Shown here in pieces: positions 1-8,630 of a stretch of DNA of 34,508 nt; within the stretch, counting starts at the first letter, position 1; each line of letters begins with the position of its first letter. The translations under genes and the position numbers were made by a program. Source of the DNA: Chryseobacterium gleum (GTDB lineage Bacteria; Bacteroidota; Bacteroidia; Flavobacteriales_D; Crocinitomicaceae); the NCBI GenBank assembly GCA_943326315.2, contig CALPSU020000003.1, forward strand, positions 1 to 34,508, in the 5' to 3' direction. Below the pieces are notes generated by a model. That model was not told the DNA's origin. It worked only from the letters and a program-made list of their open reading frames with translations, and did not search any database.

Positions 1-464
1 AGTAGTTCAACTTCAACTCTTTCTTTTAAAGTTGTTGATAGACTTATACCTACAAAATCAGCTTTTATAGGATATCTTCTATGTTGCCTATCAACTAAAG
101 CTACTGTTTTAATAGCTTTAGTAGCTTGTTCAAGTAGCTTAACCAATGCGTATTGCATTGTTTTCCCTGAATTTATTACATCGTCAATTAACAATATATA
201 CCCATTCTTTAAAGTTTCTTGAGGTAAGGATAGTAATATAGGTTCAGACCAAGGTTCTGATTTATTTACTATCATTTCAAAAACTATAATCTCTTGAGTA
301 GAATGTTTATTAATTATTGCTTTTATTTTATTTGCAATTTGAATTCCATTTCCACTTATTCCACCTATAAAAAGTTTATTTTCTTCAAATGTATTTTCGA
401 TTATCTGATGAGCTAATCGAGTTATTTTCTGATCAATTTCTTGTTGGCTTAGTATTATTTGCAT
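1..464 (-). CDS. PyrR-like phosphoribosyltransferase (C-terminus cut by window edge)
   Basis: The minus strand is open from an ATG at 464 to the window edge, giving 154 residues without a stop. The protein carries a type I phosphoribosyltransferase PRPP-binding loop at about residues 91-102 (LLIDDVINSGKT), which fits the PyrR/uracil phosphoribosyltransferase family. PyrR proteins either bind pyr mRNA to regulate it or make UMP from uracil and PRPP; the sequence does not show which applies here. The start lies 1 nt after the stop of the upstream methyltransferase gene, so the two are surely co-transcribed. A dihydroorotase-like gene sits further upstream in the same operon, which supports a pyrimidine-related role. 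I see no attenuator leader. The missing 3' end is probably only a few residues, since family members are about 160-180 aa. Confidence 0.8.
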   Translation of the reverse strand, partial: MQIILSQQEIDQKITRLAHQIIENTFEENKLFIGGISGNGIQIANKIKAIINKHSTQEIIVFEMIVNKSEPWSEPILLSLPQETLKNGYILLIDDVINSGKTMQYALVKLLEQATKAIKTVALVDRQHRRYPIKADFVGISLSTTLKERVEVEL

Positions 465-465
465 T

Positions 466-1044
466 TTACTTAATTTTTGTATCGATTATTTTTTCACAAG
501 TAAAAACGAAGGCAGGAGGAAAATTTAATAAAGTAAAAGTTTTGTTGACTTCATTAAATATTGTTTGAAATAATTTGATAGAAGATAAAGAATATTGAAA
601 TTGAATAAATTTACCGTAATTTTTTAGTGAATTAAAAGAATTTGTAATAATAGATTCTTTTAATTCTCTTGAGAAATTAGACAATGGCAGTGATGAAAAT
701 ATTACATCTGCTTTATCAAGGTTGTTATTTTTCAGATATTCATCAACTTTTTCAGCACTGTCATTAATAAAGATCACTCTTGGATCTTTAATTATACGTC
801 TTAAATTTCTAATAAAAACCGTATTTAATTCAAAAATAAGTAATGTTGCATCAGGTGCCATCATTTTTATTATTTCAAATGTGAAAACACCTGTTCCAGG
901 TCCTAGTTCAACGAGAATCTTATCCTTTTTAAAATCAACATTTTCAATCATCCTTTTAGCTAAAAAACGAGAACTAGGAATGATTGAACCAATCGTTTTT
1001 TTATCTTCTAAAAATTGATTAATAAATGAATTCTTCTTAGCCAT
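466..1044 (-). CDS. SAM-dependent methyltransferase, phospholipid N-methyltransferase-like
   Basis: This 192-residue protein has a clear class I SAM-binding motif at about residues 46-54 (ELGPGTGVF). Its N-terminus, with a conserved-looking IGSIIPSSRFLA segment at 18-29, resembles the PmtA-like / KsgA-related group often annotated as phospholipid methyltransferases. The likely reaction is methylation of a lipid head group (phosphatidylethanolamine in characterised PmtA enzymes), but an rRNA-dimethylase-like activity cannot be excluded from sequence alone. It has no signal peptide or membrane segment, so it should act in the cytoplasm or at the inner face of the membrane. The gene is 1 nt downstream of the dihydroorotase-like gene and 1 nt upstream of the PyrR-like gene. 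I see nothing odd in its codon use. Confidence 0.75.
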   Translation of the reverse strand: MAKKNSFINQFLEDKKTIGSIIPSSRFLAKRMIENVDFKKDKILVELGPGTGVFTFEIIKMMAPDATLLIFELNTVFIRNLRRIIKDPRVIFINDSAEKVDEYLKNNNLDKADVIFSSLPLSNFSRELKESIITNSFNSLKNYGKFIQFQYSLSSIKLFQTIFNEVNKTFTLLNFPPAFVFTCEKIIDTKIK

Positions 1045-1045
1045 G

Positions 1046-2305
1046 TTATTCTTTTATTGCAAAATTACTATTATTGATAATTGCAATAACAGATCCCGTT
1101 AATTCCATATTTATGAAAGGAGAATTATAAGTAGATGAAATTACATCCTCTTTTTTAAAATTCCATTTTAAAGATGGATCGAAAACTGTTATGTCAGCTA
1201 ACGAATTTAATTCAATTGGATTTGATTTAATTTCAAGTATTTCCCTAGATTTAACTGAGATAGACTCTACAACTGTTTTTAAGTCAAATTCTTGAGCAAT
1301 ATTAAGTGATCCGAAGACTGATTGTAAAGTTATATTTCCAAAAGAAGCATTGTCAAATTCAACATCTTTTTCTTCTTTATCAAATGGTCTGTGATCTGAA
1401 ACTATAGTATCTATAGTTCCGTCTTTTAAACCATTCCATAGTGCTATTCTATCTGATTCCCTTCTTAAAGGGGGCATTAATTTAAAATTAGAATCAAAAT
1501 CAAGAACTGCTGTTTCATTAAAAACTAAATGAGAAGCATGAACATCTGAAGTGATTTTCAAACCTTTTATCTTCGCATTTCTTATTAAATTGACACTTTC
1601 TTCACAAGAAATACCTGTTAAATGTATAGAACCACCTGTATATTCTAAAAGTCTAATGTTTCTTTCAACTTGAATTATTTCAGCTATTGTAGGGTCTGAT
1701 TTCAAACCTGTTTTAGTTGAAGCTTCACCTTCATTTACCATCCCATTGCCAGCCATTGAATTATCTCTTGAAAAAGCAATTATTTTGCCTCCGAAATTTT
1801 TACTATATAGTAATGCTCGATACATTATCCCTGAATTTACAGGTACTAAATCATCCGTATATAATCGAACACCAGCTTGATACATATCATACATTTCTGA
1901 AAGATTTTGACCTTCCATTTTTTCTGTAATTGCACCAAGTGGATGAAGGGTTGTAACTTCGTTTTCTGCTTTTTTTAATGCATAATATACTTGAGTTTTT
2001 CCATCGACAACAGGATTAGTACTTGGAAGCATTGCTACATGTGTATATCCTCCAAATGAAGCTGATAACAATCCGGTTTCTATTGTTTCTTTATGTTCTT
2101 CGCCTGGATCGCAAAAAGAAGCTTTTAAGTCAACCCAACCTTGAGAAATATGTAAATTATCACCCTGAATAATTTTAGCATCTTGATTATTAATTTCAGA
2201 ATCGATTGATGTAATAATTCCATTCTGAATCATTACATCTACTTTTTTACCATTAAAAGTAGATTTTGAATCAAGTATAATTGCTTGTTTAATAAGAATT
2301 TTCAT
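1046..2305 (-). CDS. Dihydroorotase-like protein, probably catalytically inactive
   Basis: The 419-residue protein aligns along its whole length with class I dihydroorotases: the turn DPGEEHKETIETG at 66-78 and SDHRPF at 303-308 are recognisable. The metal site is degenerate. The DxHxH signature reads D59-L-K61-A-S63, so both histidines are lost. The HxED-type histidine is S179, and the histidine of the HICHVS-type motif is G231. Asp151/152 and Asp304 remain. Class I enzymes need these histidines for zinc, so I infer it cannot hydrolyse dihydroorotate. It could act like the non-catalytic PyrC' partners of aspartate transcarbamoylase known in Pseudomonas. It is 20 bp downstream of the BatA-type gene, in the operon that ends with the PyrR-like gene. 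A true pyrC should exist elsewhere in the genome. Confidence 0.85.
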   Translation of the reverse strand: MKILIKQAIILDSKSTFNGKKVDVMIQNGIITSIDSEINNQDAKIIQGDNLHISQGWVDLKASFCDPGEEHKETIETGLLSASFGGYTHVAMLPSTNPVVDGKTQVYYALKKAENEVTTLHPLGAITEKMEGQNLSEMYDMYQAGVRLYTDDLVPVNSGIMYRALLYSKNFGGKIIAFSRDNSMAGNGMVNEGEASTKTGLKSDPTIAEIIQVERNIRLLEYTGGSIHLTGISCEESVNLIRNAKIKGLKITSDVHASHLVFNETAVLDFDSNFKLMPPLRRESDRIALWNGLKDGTIDTIVSDHRPFDKEEKDVEFDNASFGNITLQSVFGSLNIAQEFDLKTVVESISVKSREILEIKSNPIELNSLADITVFDPSLKWNFKKEDVISSTYNSPFINMELTGSVIAIINNSNFAIKE

Positions 2306-2325
2306 TTTTCTATATTTTCTTCAAA

Positions 2326-4383
2326 TTATTTTTTCCAAAATTTCAATAATCCCATTTCTATAAAAACACAAATAAGTCCTAGAAATAAAAATAACTTCCA
2401 ATATTCATATGGTTTTTCAAGATCGATTTTTGTTAGACTATTTCCTTCTATTATTTCAGAGAAATTAATATGTTTAATTCCTTGATTTTCAAAATTTACT
2501 ATTATTTCATTTGGTGAGAAAGAACTAATCTCAGATTCTTTTCTATTATAATTTAAAGAAATAATTCCTTCCTTAACTTCACTTACAATGTCATAGGTTC
2601 CAGATTTTAAAGACTCAGTAGCTTCAATTCCATTTAAGGATAAAAATGAGGTTGATCCTTGCTGAATAATTGTTGGAATAAAATCTACTTCTTTACCTAT
2701 TAATCTTATCGGTATTTCATTATTTTCTTTAAAATAGATTGGGAATTTTGAATCTTCACCTAATGTTAGTGAGATCGGATATTTTCTTTTACTTAATTCA
2801 GCAGTTCTTAATAAAACTGTACTAAATAAAGCATTTGAAGTAAAACTTCCATAGCTAGGAATAAGAGAACTTGAATATAAAAATACATTTAATTTACCTA
2901 AAGATCTCGAATATAAAGGATTTCCATTCTGAAGGGAAATTAGACTAATTGCCTGTGTCTTAGTTGAAAAATTTGATTTGTAAGCCTTAGCTAAAGATGG
3001 TAAATTTAATTTATCTGGATTTTTTTCAAAAACCGACTTAAAAAAAGTATCGTCCAAGTTTAAGTTTTTTATTTTAACTCCATCACTCATTAAATTACCA
3101 ATTAACGGCATATTTAAAATGTCTAAAAGAGCGTTCCAGCTAGTTATGTTCGTTTCGTTTATTTCTCCTGGAAATAGCATTAATGTACCACCATTTTCAG
3201 AATAATTAAATAGTTCATCTGTAATTCCTGAAGATAATTCATTTATACCATTAATAATTACCAGATCTTTATTATTTAAAAAACTTGTATTAAATGAATT
3301 TTGATCTACTTCACTTACATTATAATATTTATCTAAACTATAAACAAGAGATATATTATTAACTGAGTTTTCTCCATTAATAATTAAAATGTCAGATTTT
3401 TTGGAAACAAAATAACTAAAAAAGTACTCGTCATCAAAATATAATTGTTTATCATTAATACTAACTTTTCCACTTTTGTATCCTTCATTTTGCTCAGTGT
3501 AACTTATGGTAGATGTAAAATTGTCATTAGCATTAACATCTATAAAAACATCTCGTTTAATATTGTTTATTTCTAAATGTAATTCAAGGTTTGTTATATT
3601 GTTTTTTCCAACATTTTTAACTCGGATATTTAATTCATTACCTTGTCCTACTTTTTGTATAGGAGAAGAAAACCATACAGAATCAATTAGTAAATTCGAT
3701 TCTTCTTGCGGAATAAGTTTTACAGGATAATAAAATGATGTTTGATCAGATTTTAATTTAGTTAAATCAGATGTATTTTTTTGAAAATCTGACAGAATGA
3801 CAAACTGCTGAACTCCTATTTTCTTATTTGTTTCATGTTCTCTTTTTAATGCATTTTTCTCCCATTCAATTATATCTGAAATATTCCTTACAATTGGACT
3901 TATTTCAATTTTATCTAATCTTTCTAAGGCATCTATTTTGGACGTTAAGTGTTGTTCAATTCCATTCATTTCATTTGTCACAAGCAAGAATCGTGTATCT
4001 AGACTTGCATCTGTGATCATTTTTCTTGCCATTTCTCTAGCTTCTGAAATTAATTCACCTTCCGTACCTTTCATAGACATAGAGAAAGAATTATCGATGT
4101 AAATTGCAAGTACCGGTTTACCTCCTTTTGAGGTTTCGTTTGATGCCGGTATAAAAGGTTGTGAAAAAGCAATAACAATAAATGAAAATGCTAAAATTCT
4201 AGAAATTAATACTAATAAGTGCTTTAACTTTTGGGTAGATCTTGTTTGTTTATCAATAAATTGAATAAACTTTAAACTAGAAAAATACAGAATTTTATAT
4301 TTTCTAAAATTGAATAAATGAATAATAATAGGTATTATTAAAACACCAAAAGCCCAAAGAAATTCAGGATATACAAACTTCAT
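2326..4383 (-). CDS. BatA-type membrane protein with vWA-like segment
   Basis: The 685-residue protein starts with the typical BatA N-terminus (residues 1-75). This has a membrane segment at about 9-24, a short loop with HLFNFRKYKILYFSSLKFI, and a second membrane segment at about 57-75. A von Willebrand A-like region follows, with a MIDAS-type DNSFSMS motif at 97-103. A long periplasmic part (about 110-655) precedes a C-terminal membrane helix (about 660-680) ending in KFWKK. BatA-type proteins are linked to aerotolerance and envelope complexes, but this long BatA/vWA fusion has no function that I can assign. It is first in an operon with the dihydroorotase-like gene, a pairing I recall as common in flavobacteria. 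The ATG lies 4 nt after a consensus -7 box, so the mRNA may be leaderless. Confidence 0.8.
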   Translation of the reverse strand: MKFVYPEFLWAFGVLIIPIIIHLFNFRKYKILYFSSLKFIQFIDKQTRSTQKLKHLLVLISRILAFSFIVIAFSQPFIPASNETSKGGKPVLAIYIDNSFSMSMKGTEGELISEAREMARKMITDASLDTRFLLVTNEMNGIEQHLTSKIDALERLDKIEISPIVRNISDIIEWEKNALKREHETNKKIGVQQFVILSDFQKNTSDLTKLKSDQTSFYYPVKLIPQEESNLLIDSVWFSSPIQKVGQGNELNIRVKNVGKNNITNLELHLEINNIKRDVFIDVNANDNFTSTISYTEQNEGYKSGKVSINDKQLYFDDEYFFSYFVSKKSDILIINGENSVNNISLVYSLDKYYNVSEVDQNSFNTSFLNNKDLVIINGINELSSGITDELFNYSENGGTLMLFPGEINETNITSWNALLDILNMPLIGNLMSDGVKIKNLNLDDTFFKSVFEKNPDKLNLPSLAKAYKSNFSTKTQAISLISLQNGNPLYSRSLGKLNVFLYSSSLIPSYGSFTSNALFSTVLLRTAELSKRKYPISLTLGEDSKFPIYFKENNEIPIRLIGKEVDFIPTIIQQGSTSFLSLNGIEATESLKSGTYDIVSEVKEGIISLNYNRKESEISSFSPNEIIVNFENQGIKHINFSEIIEGNSLTKIDLEKPYEYWKLFLFLGLICVFIEMGLLKFWKK

Positions 4384-4387
4384 AATC

Positions 4388-4416
4388 CAAATATAATCAA
4401 ATTAGATTAAAGCAAA
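4388..4416 (-). promoter_or_regulatory. Promoter of the BatA/dihydroorotase-like operon
   Basis: On the minus strand TTTG (4416-4413) is followed by a 17-nt spacer and TATATTTG (4395-4388). Both elements match the Bacteroidota consensus -33 TTTG / -7 TAnnTTTG. The start codon begins at 4383, only 4 nt after the -7 box, so the transcription start should fall at or next to the ATG. An 8-bp inverted repeat (TTAAAGCA 4407-4414 / TGCTTTAA 4425-4432) overlaps the -33 element. It could be an operator or a weak terminator for the upstream cupin gene. Confidence 0.65.
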
Positions 4417-4458
4417 AGAACTCCTGCTTTAAAGAATTTAAACTAATTAGAATAAATA

Positions 4459-4490
4459 TACTTTTGGTGTTGATTTAAAAGTGGTTAGGT
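4459..4490 (+). promoter_or_regulatory. Possible plus-strand promoter with sRNA-like 5' sequence
   Basis: TACTTTTG (4459-4466) is an exact TAnnTTTG box. A TTTA at 4437-4440, 18 nt upstream, is an imperfect -33. The box is followed by TTGATTTA and then GTGGTTAGGT (4481-4490). These two blocks occur in the same order and spacing after the -7 box of the putative small RNA at 22998-23068. A transcript from here would run antisense into the end of the cupin gene. I see no convincing terminator downstream, so this may be a decayed copy or chance. Confidence 0.3.
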
Positions 4491-4499
4491 GTTGTTTGT

Positions 4500-4967
4500 T
4501 TAAGTTAACTTTAATATTATTTCCTGATTATTTGGATATAATTCAATTAATTCAGCATATGAAAATAATTCAAAGTCTTTAAAATCAAAACCTGGAGATA
4601 CTACACAAGAGACTAGTGAATAATTGTTACTTGATGAAATCGAAGATCCAAATATGGTATCCTTCTTAACTAAGAATTGTGGATTTTCATTATTTGAAAT
4701 ATCGTTTCCAATAATTGTTTGTGTATGACCTTTCTTGTCAAGTGTATGAACTATTAAAGGGCTTCCTGAATGAAAAAACCAAAGTTCATCACTTTTTATT
4801 CGATGAAACTTGGAAACATTATCAGCTGTTAAAAGAAAATATATCGACGTCATCAGTTGTCTATCTATACCGGGTATAGAAATTTCAGAACGATAAGTTT
4901 CTGAGTAAAATCCTCCTTCTGGATGAGGAATTAAGTTTAATTTTTCTACTATTTTGGTTATTTCCAT
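4500..4967 (-). CDS. DUF985 cupin-family protein
   Basis: The 155-residue protein has the family's N-terminal signature (residues 15-27: HPEGGFYSETYRS), a single cupin beta-barrel core around SIYFLLTADNVSKFHRIKSDELWFF (about 41-66), and a C-terminal SCVVSPGFDFKDFELFS segment. This matches the cupin_5/DUF985 family in length and motifs. Characterised relatives are few and the substrate is unknown; the HPEGG and HRIKSDE residues look like a possible metal or sugar-nucleotide site. It has no signal peptide, so it is cytoplasmic. It is the last gene of a run of minus-strand genes, 5 nt after the stop of the outer-membrane barrel gene, with which it should be co-transcribed. Confidence 0.85.
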   Translation of the reverse strand: MEITKIVEKLNLIPHPEGGFYSETYRSEISIPGIDRQLMTSIYFLLTADNVSKFHRIKSDELWFFHSGSPLIVHTLDKKGHTQTIIGNDISNNENPQFLVKKDTIFGSSISSSNNYSLVSCVVSPGFDFKDFELFSYAELIELYPNNQEIILKLT

Positions 4968-4972
4968 TTTAT

Positions 4973-5734
4973 TTAATCTATAGGTCCTTTTAATGGTTGC
5001 TCTCCTTTTTTATGTATTAAAGGAAAAAAATACTTAACATCAAGAGCAATATAATTACCTGCTATATCACCATATAACCTTGTGTTATGTGTTTTTTTAG
5101 TTACTGAGTGTATTGTTTCTAAATTTAAAATATGTTTAAATGGGACACATATTGATCCTCCAAAATAGAAAAATCCGGATTTTTTAGTTCGGTATTCAAA
5201 GCCAACATTTGCATTCAAGTTTAAACCTATTTTATTAGAATAAAAACCATAATTAGTAAATGAATTAGGTCCGCCTGTTTCTGTTATCTTTTTTATATCT
5301 GTTGGTGAAAATCTTAAAGCCAGTCCCATGGATGAATTCATGAAAATTTCCTGACTCATTTGTATGTAAATCAAAGCGTTTAAAGGGATTTCATAACTAA
5401 TGAAAGACCAAGTGTCTGTAGCGGAAACATTAGTGTCTGATAAAGACATTGCTAAATTAAAATTCCGTTGTGTGTAATTTAATCCCGATTCGAAAGCAAT
5501 TAATTTAGTTATTCCTTTTCTAACCGTGCCTCCAAAGGAATACCCTGTTGTTTGATTTAAATGAAAAATGTAATTTTCACCTTTTAAATCCAGAGATTTA
5601 CTTCCTCCCATTGAAGTTGGAAATAATGGTCTAAATTGAACACCAAAATAGGAGGGGAATTTCTCTCTTTGAGAAAAAAACAGTGTTGAACTAAGTGAAA
5701 AAAGAAATATTAATATTTGTTTCATGTTTTTCAT
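4973..5734 (-). CDS. Outer-membrane beta-barrel protein of unknown function
   Basis: I place the start at the ATG at 5734; an in-frame TTG at 5749 and an ATG at 5725 are alternatives. The N-terminus (KQILIFLFSLSSTLFFSQ) is a signal peptide. The mature part, about 230 residues, alternates polar and aromatic/hydrophobic positions and has repeated Gly/aromatic turns, as in 8-stranded PorT/OmpW-like barrels. No specific family signature is visible. The KKGEQPLKGPID tail is hydrophilic and probably periplasmic. It lies 58 nt downstream of the nitroreductase gene and 5 nt upstream of the cupin gene. The role is unknown; porin-like or structural functions are possible. Confidence 0.65.
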   Translation of the reverse strand: MKNMKQILIFLFSLSSTLFFSQREKFPSYFGVQFRPLFPTSMGGSKSLDLKGENYIFHLNQTTGYSFGGTVRKGITKLIAFESGLNYTQRNFNLAMSLSDTNVSATDTWSFISYEIPLNALIYIQMSQEIFMNSSMGLALRFSPTDIKKITETGGPNSFTNYGFYSNKIGLNLNANVGFEYRTKKSGFFYFGGSICVPFKHILNLETIHSVTKKTHNTRLYGDIAGNYIALDVKYFFPLIHKKGEQPLKGPID

Positions 5735-5792
5735 AACGTAAATAAACAAAATAAATTATTAACGATATTCGTAATTTATTTAATAGAAACAT

Positions 5793-6380
5793 TTATTGAG
5801 TAATCCATTCAGTAGAATATTCTAAAGGTTTTCTGTGCGCTGAAGGCCAATCTATAGAAGGGTAACCAATATAGAACAATCCAAGGCATTTGTCTTTTTT
5901 TGCTAAGTTTAAAAATTCATTAGTTTTTTCGTTGTAGATCAATTTCGGTGTTGCCCAAAAACCACCTAATCCATAAGCAGTACAAGATAAATGTATGTTT
6001 TGGATAGCACAAGCTACCGCTTCAATTTCTTCGATTTCCAATATTTTTTCTTCCTTTTGTCTCTCCATACAAACGGCTATTACGACAGACGATTTTAATG
6101 GTCTAGTTATTAGTTTTGCAAATTTTAAATCATCTTGATTTTCTTTAGGAGTTAATTCTAGATATGTTTTAGCTAAAAAATCACTAAGCTTTTGCAATCC
6201 TCCTTCTGTGAATACTTTAAATCTCCAAGGTTGTGTGTTCCCATGAGTTGGAGCCCATTGAGCATTGTTTAAAAGTAATTCAATTTGTTCTTTATGAACT
6301 TTTCTATCGCTAAATTGTTCAGGGTAAATAGTTCTTCTGTTTTTTATTAAGTCTGTTATTTCGGATAAATTATATTTCAT
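5793..6380 (-). CDS. Nitroreductase-family flavoprotein (YdjA-like)
   Basis: The 195-residue protein has the FMN-binding features of small nitroreductases: KNRRTIYPEQFSDR at about 13-26, an AQWAPTHGNTQPWRFKVF segment at 40-57, and GLGGFWATPKLI at about 137-148. Size and motifs match YdjA-type NAD(P)H-dependent reductases, which bind FMN as dimers and reduce nitro compounds or quinones in vitro; the physiological substrate is unknown. It is cytoplasmic. It starts 9 nt after the stop of the M1 peptidase gene, so the two are probably co-transcribed, although no shared pathway is obvious. Confidence 0.85.
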   Translation of the reverse strand: MKYNLSEITDLIKNRRTIYPEQFSDRKVHKEQIELLLNNAQWAPTHGNTQPWRFKVFTEGGLQKLSDFLAKTYLELTPKENQDDLKFAKLITRPLKSSVVIAVCMERQKEEKILEIEEIEAVACAIQNIHLSCTAYGLGGFWATPKLIYNEKTNEFLNLAKKDKCLGLFYIGYPSIDWPSAHRKPLEYSTEWITQ

Positions 6381-6389
6381 TCTATTTTA

Positions 6390-8618
6390 TTATTTTGTGT
6401 TTTTCCTTTTTTGAAACTCTTGAAATTGTGTTAATTCAATTTTTAAAGGCCATGAATTGTTGTTCAGATTTGTATCAGCAGTTTCTAAAAAAGGATCCAA
6501 GATAAATTCATTTACTTCTTTATTTAAGATGAATACTTTTGATACAACACTATCTCCGTGTACCCAGATTTCTGCTGGAATTCTTATCAACTCAGATGAA
6601 GAATCTTTGAAAATAACCTTTATGATCAAGGGAGAAACCAAACCGCCTATATTTTCAAAAGAAACCTCGTAGTAATATTTATTATTTGCGATTTTGCAAT
6701 CTTTTTTAGTTTGACTTAACTCATTATTTTGATGAATAATATCTTGATTTTTTAAGTCTTTAGTATATAGATCATCAATAGTTTTATCCAATTCATTTAC
6801 TGTATTTAGGATAGATTTTTTATTAATTATTTCAGAAATGTAAGTTCTATTAAAATGAATACTGGTATCTCTATTTATAGTTATTTCATTCATTTTATCA
6901 CCTATATATTGGTATGCTTTAACTCCAGACAAAGCGATATCTACATTTTCTGTTGAATAAAACCAACCTCTCCAAAACCAATCTAAATCTACAGCTGAAA
7001 CATCTTCTATTGTTCTAAAGAAATCAGCAGGGGTTGGGTGTTTAAATTTCCATCTTTCACAGTATATTTTAAAGGCGTAATCAAAAAGTTCTCTTCCTAA
7101 AATAGTTTCTCTCAATATATTTAATGCTGCAGCTGGTTTAGCATAGGCATTGTTTCCAAATTGTAAAATAGATTCAGAATTTGTCATTGTGGGAGTCATT
7201 TTTTCTTTATCTCCTCGCATGTAATCTGTAATCATTGGCGCAGGTCCTCTTTTTGAAGGAAAATCTCGTTCCCATTCTTGTTCGGTTAGATATTGAACAA
7301 ATGTGTTTAAACCTTCATCCATCCAAGACCATTGTCTTTCATCAGAATTGATAATCATTGGAAAAAAATTATGACCAACTTCATGAATAACAACTCCCCA
7401 CATTGAATATTTGGTTGATTCTGAATATGTACCGTCATCATTTGGTCGACCACCATTGAAACTAATCATCGGATATTCCATTCCAATTGATTTTGAGTGT
7501 ACTGAAATAGCTACAGGGTAGGGGTATTCAACGGTGTATTTTGAATATGTTTTTAAAGTATGAGCGACTAATTTTGTAGAATATCTTTCCCATAAAGGAT
7601 TTCCTTCTTTAGGGTAAAAGGACATCGCTAAAACATTTCGTTTGGAAAAGTGTACACTTTGAACATCCCATATAAATTTCCGAGAACTAGCGAAAGCAAA
7701 ATCTCTTACATTTTCAGCTTTAAAATTCCACGTTTTAGTTTCTGAACTCTTACTTTTTTCATTCGCTAATGCTTCTTCTGGAGTAGTTATAAAAATAGGT
7801 GAATTTGAATTTTTAGCTGTTTTTAATCTAGAGATTTGAATTGGTGTTAATACCTTTTTTTGGTTTTGAATCTCGCCCGTGGCTGCAACCAAATGATCGG
7901 AAGGTACTGTGATTTGAACTTCATAGTCTCCAAATGGCAATGTAAATTCTCCAGAACCTAAAAATTGTTTATTTTGCCAACCTGTAATATCGTTGTATAC
8001 ACACATTCTAGGAAACCATTGCGCAATCGTGAAAATATAATTTTTATCTGTAGCGCAATATTCATACCCTGAACGTCCGCCAACTTCCATTCGATTATTA
8101 ATTAAATAGTTCCATTTTATTTGAAAACTAATTTTAGAACCTTTTAAAAGTGGTTTTTCTAAATCTATCCTCATCATTGTTTTATTGATTGAAAATCGCA
8201 TTTTTTCACCTTTTAAAGATTTTATATCTTCTATATTAAATCCACCATCATAATAAAAATCATGTTTTTTAATATCTTTTTCACTTTCAAAATCTTTCAT
8301 ATTTTCAATATTTATAGACTTTTTATCAGAATCTTGCGAAAAAATATTTTGATCTAATTGCAACCATAAAAAATTCAATTGATCTGGAGAATTGTTGGTA
8401 TAAGTAATCGTTTCTTCTCCTTTTAAGATTTGGGTATTTTCATCAATCGAAACGTTTATTTTATAATCAGCTTTTTGTTGGTAATAGTTATATCCAGGAG
8501 CCCCAGAAGCATTCCTGTATTCATTCGGAGTAGGAAGTAATTGTTCTAATTGAGCAAATTTGCTCTGAGAAAAAATTGATAATGGAGTTAGAAAAAAAAA
8601 TAAAAAATACTTATTCAT
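6390..8618 (-). CDS. Exported M1-family zinc metallopeptidase
   Basis: The 742-residue protein starts with a signal peptide (about 1-18, ending FSQ). The gluzincin site is complete: H412-E-V-G-H416 with the third ligand E435 in WMDEG. The exopeptidase GAMEN-type motif reads GMEYPM at 379-384, the variant seen in bacterial M1 relatives of the cold-active aminopeptidase type. Residues 40-260 form the N-terminal beta domain and 330-570 the catalytic domain. The C-terminal part (about 580-742) is beta-rich. It probably trims peptides in the periplasm or at the cell surface. No type IX sorting domain is evident at the C-terminus. The gene follows the DUF6702 gene by 12 nt, an order I recall from other flavobacteria. 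Confidence 0.9.
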   Translation of the reverse strand: MNKYFLFFFLTPLSIFSQSKFAQLEQLLPTPNEYRNASGAPGYNYYQQKADYKINVSIDENTQILKGEETITYTNNSPDQLNFLWLQLDQNIFSQDSDKKSINIENMKDFESEKDIKKHDFYYDGGFNIEDIKSLKGEKMRFSINKTMMRIDLEKPLLKGSKISFQIKWNYLINNRMEVGGRSGYEYCATDKNYIFTIAQWFPRMCVYNDITGWQNKQFLGSGEFTLPFGDYEVQITVPSDHLVAATGEIQNQKKVLTPIQISRLKTAKNSNSPIFITTPEEALANEKSKSSETKTWNFKAENVRDFAFASSRKFIWDVQSVHFSKRNVLAMSFYPKEGNPLWERYSTKLVAHTLKTYSKYTVEYPYPVAISVHSKSIGMEYPMISFNGGRPNDDGTYSESTKYSMWGVVIHEVGHNFFPMIINSDERQWSWMDEGLNTFVQYLTEQEWERDFPSKRGPAPMITDYMRGDKEKMTPTMTNSESILQFGNNAYAKPAAALNILRETILGRELFDYAFKIYCERWKFKHPTPADFFRTIEDVSAVDLDWFWRGWFYSTENVDIALSGVKAYQYIGDKMNEITINRDTSIHFNRTYISEIINKKSILNTVNELDKTIDDLYTKDLKNQDIIHQNNELSQTKKDCKIANNKYYYEVSFENIGGLVSPLIIKVIFKDSSSELIRIPAEIWVHGDSVVSKVFILNKEVNEFILDPFLETADTNLNNNSWPLKIELTQFQEFQKRKNTK

Positions 8619-8630
8619 AATTATTAGATA

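Noticed and set aside
722..1018. 98-aa plus-strand frame opposite the methyltransferase gene
   Set aside because: It is the shadow of a well-supported gene with a SAM motif, and its own product has no recognisable feature.
1..4383. PyrR-type attenuator leader for the pyrimidine-related operon
   Set aside because: The promoter lies directly before the first ATG, leaving no leader that could fold into antiterminator and terminator.
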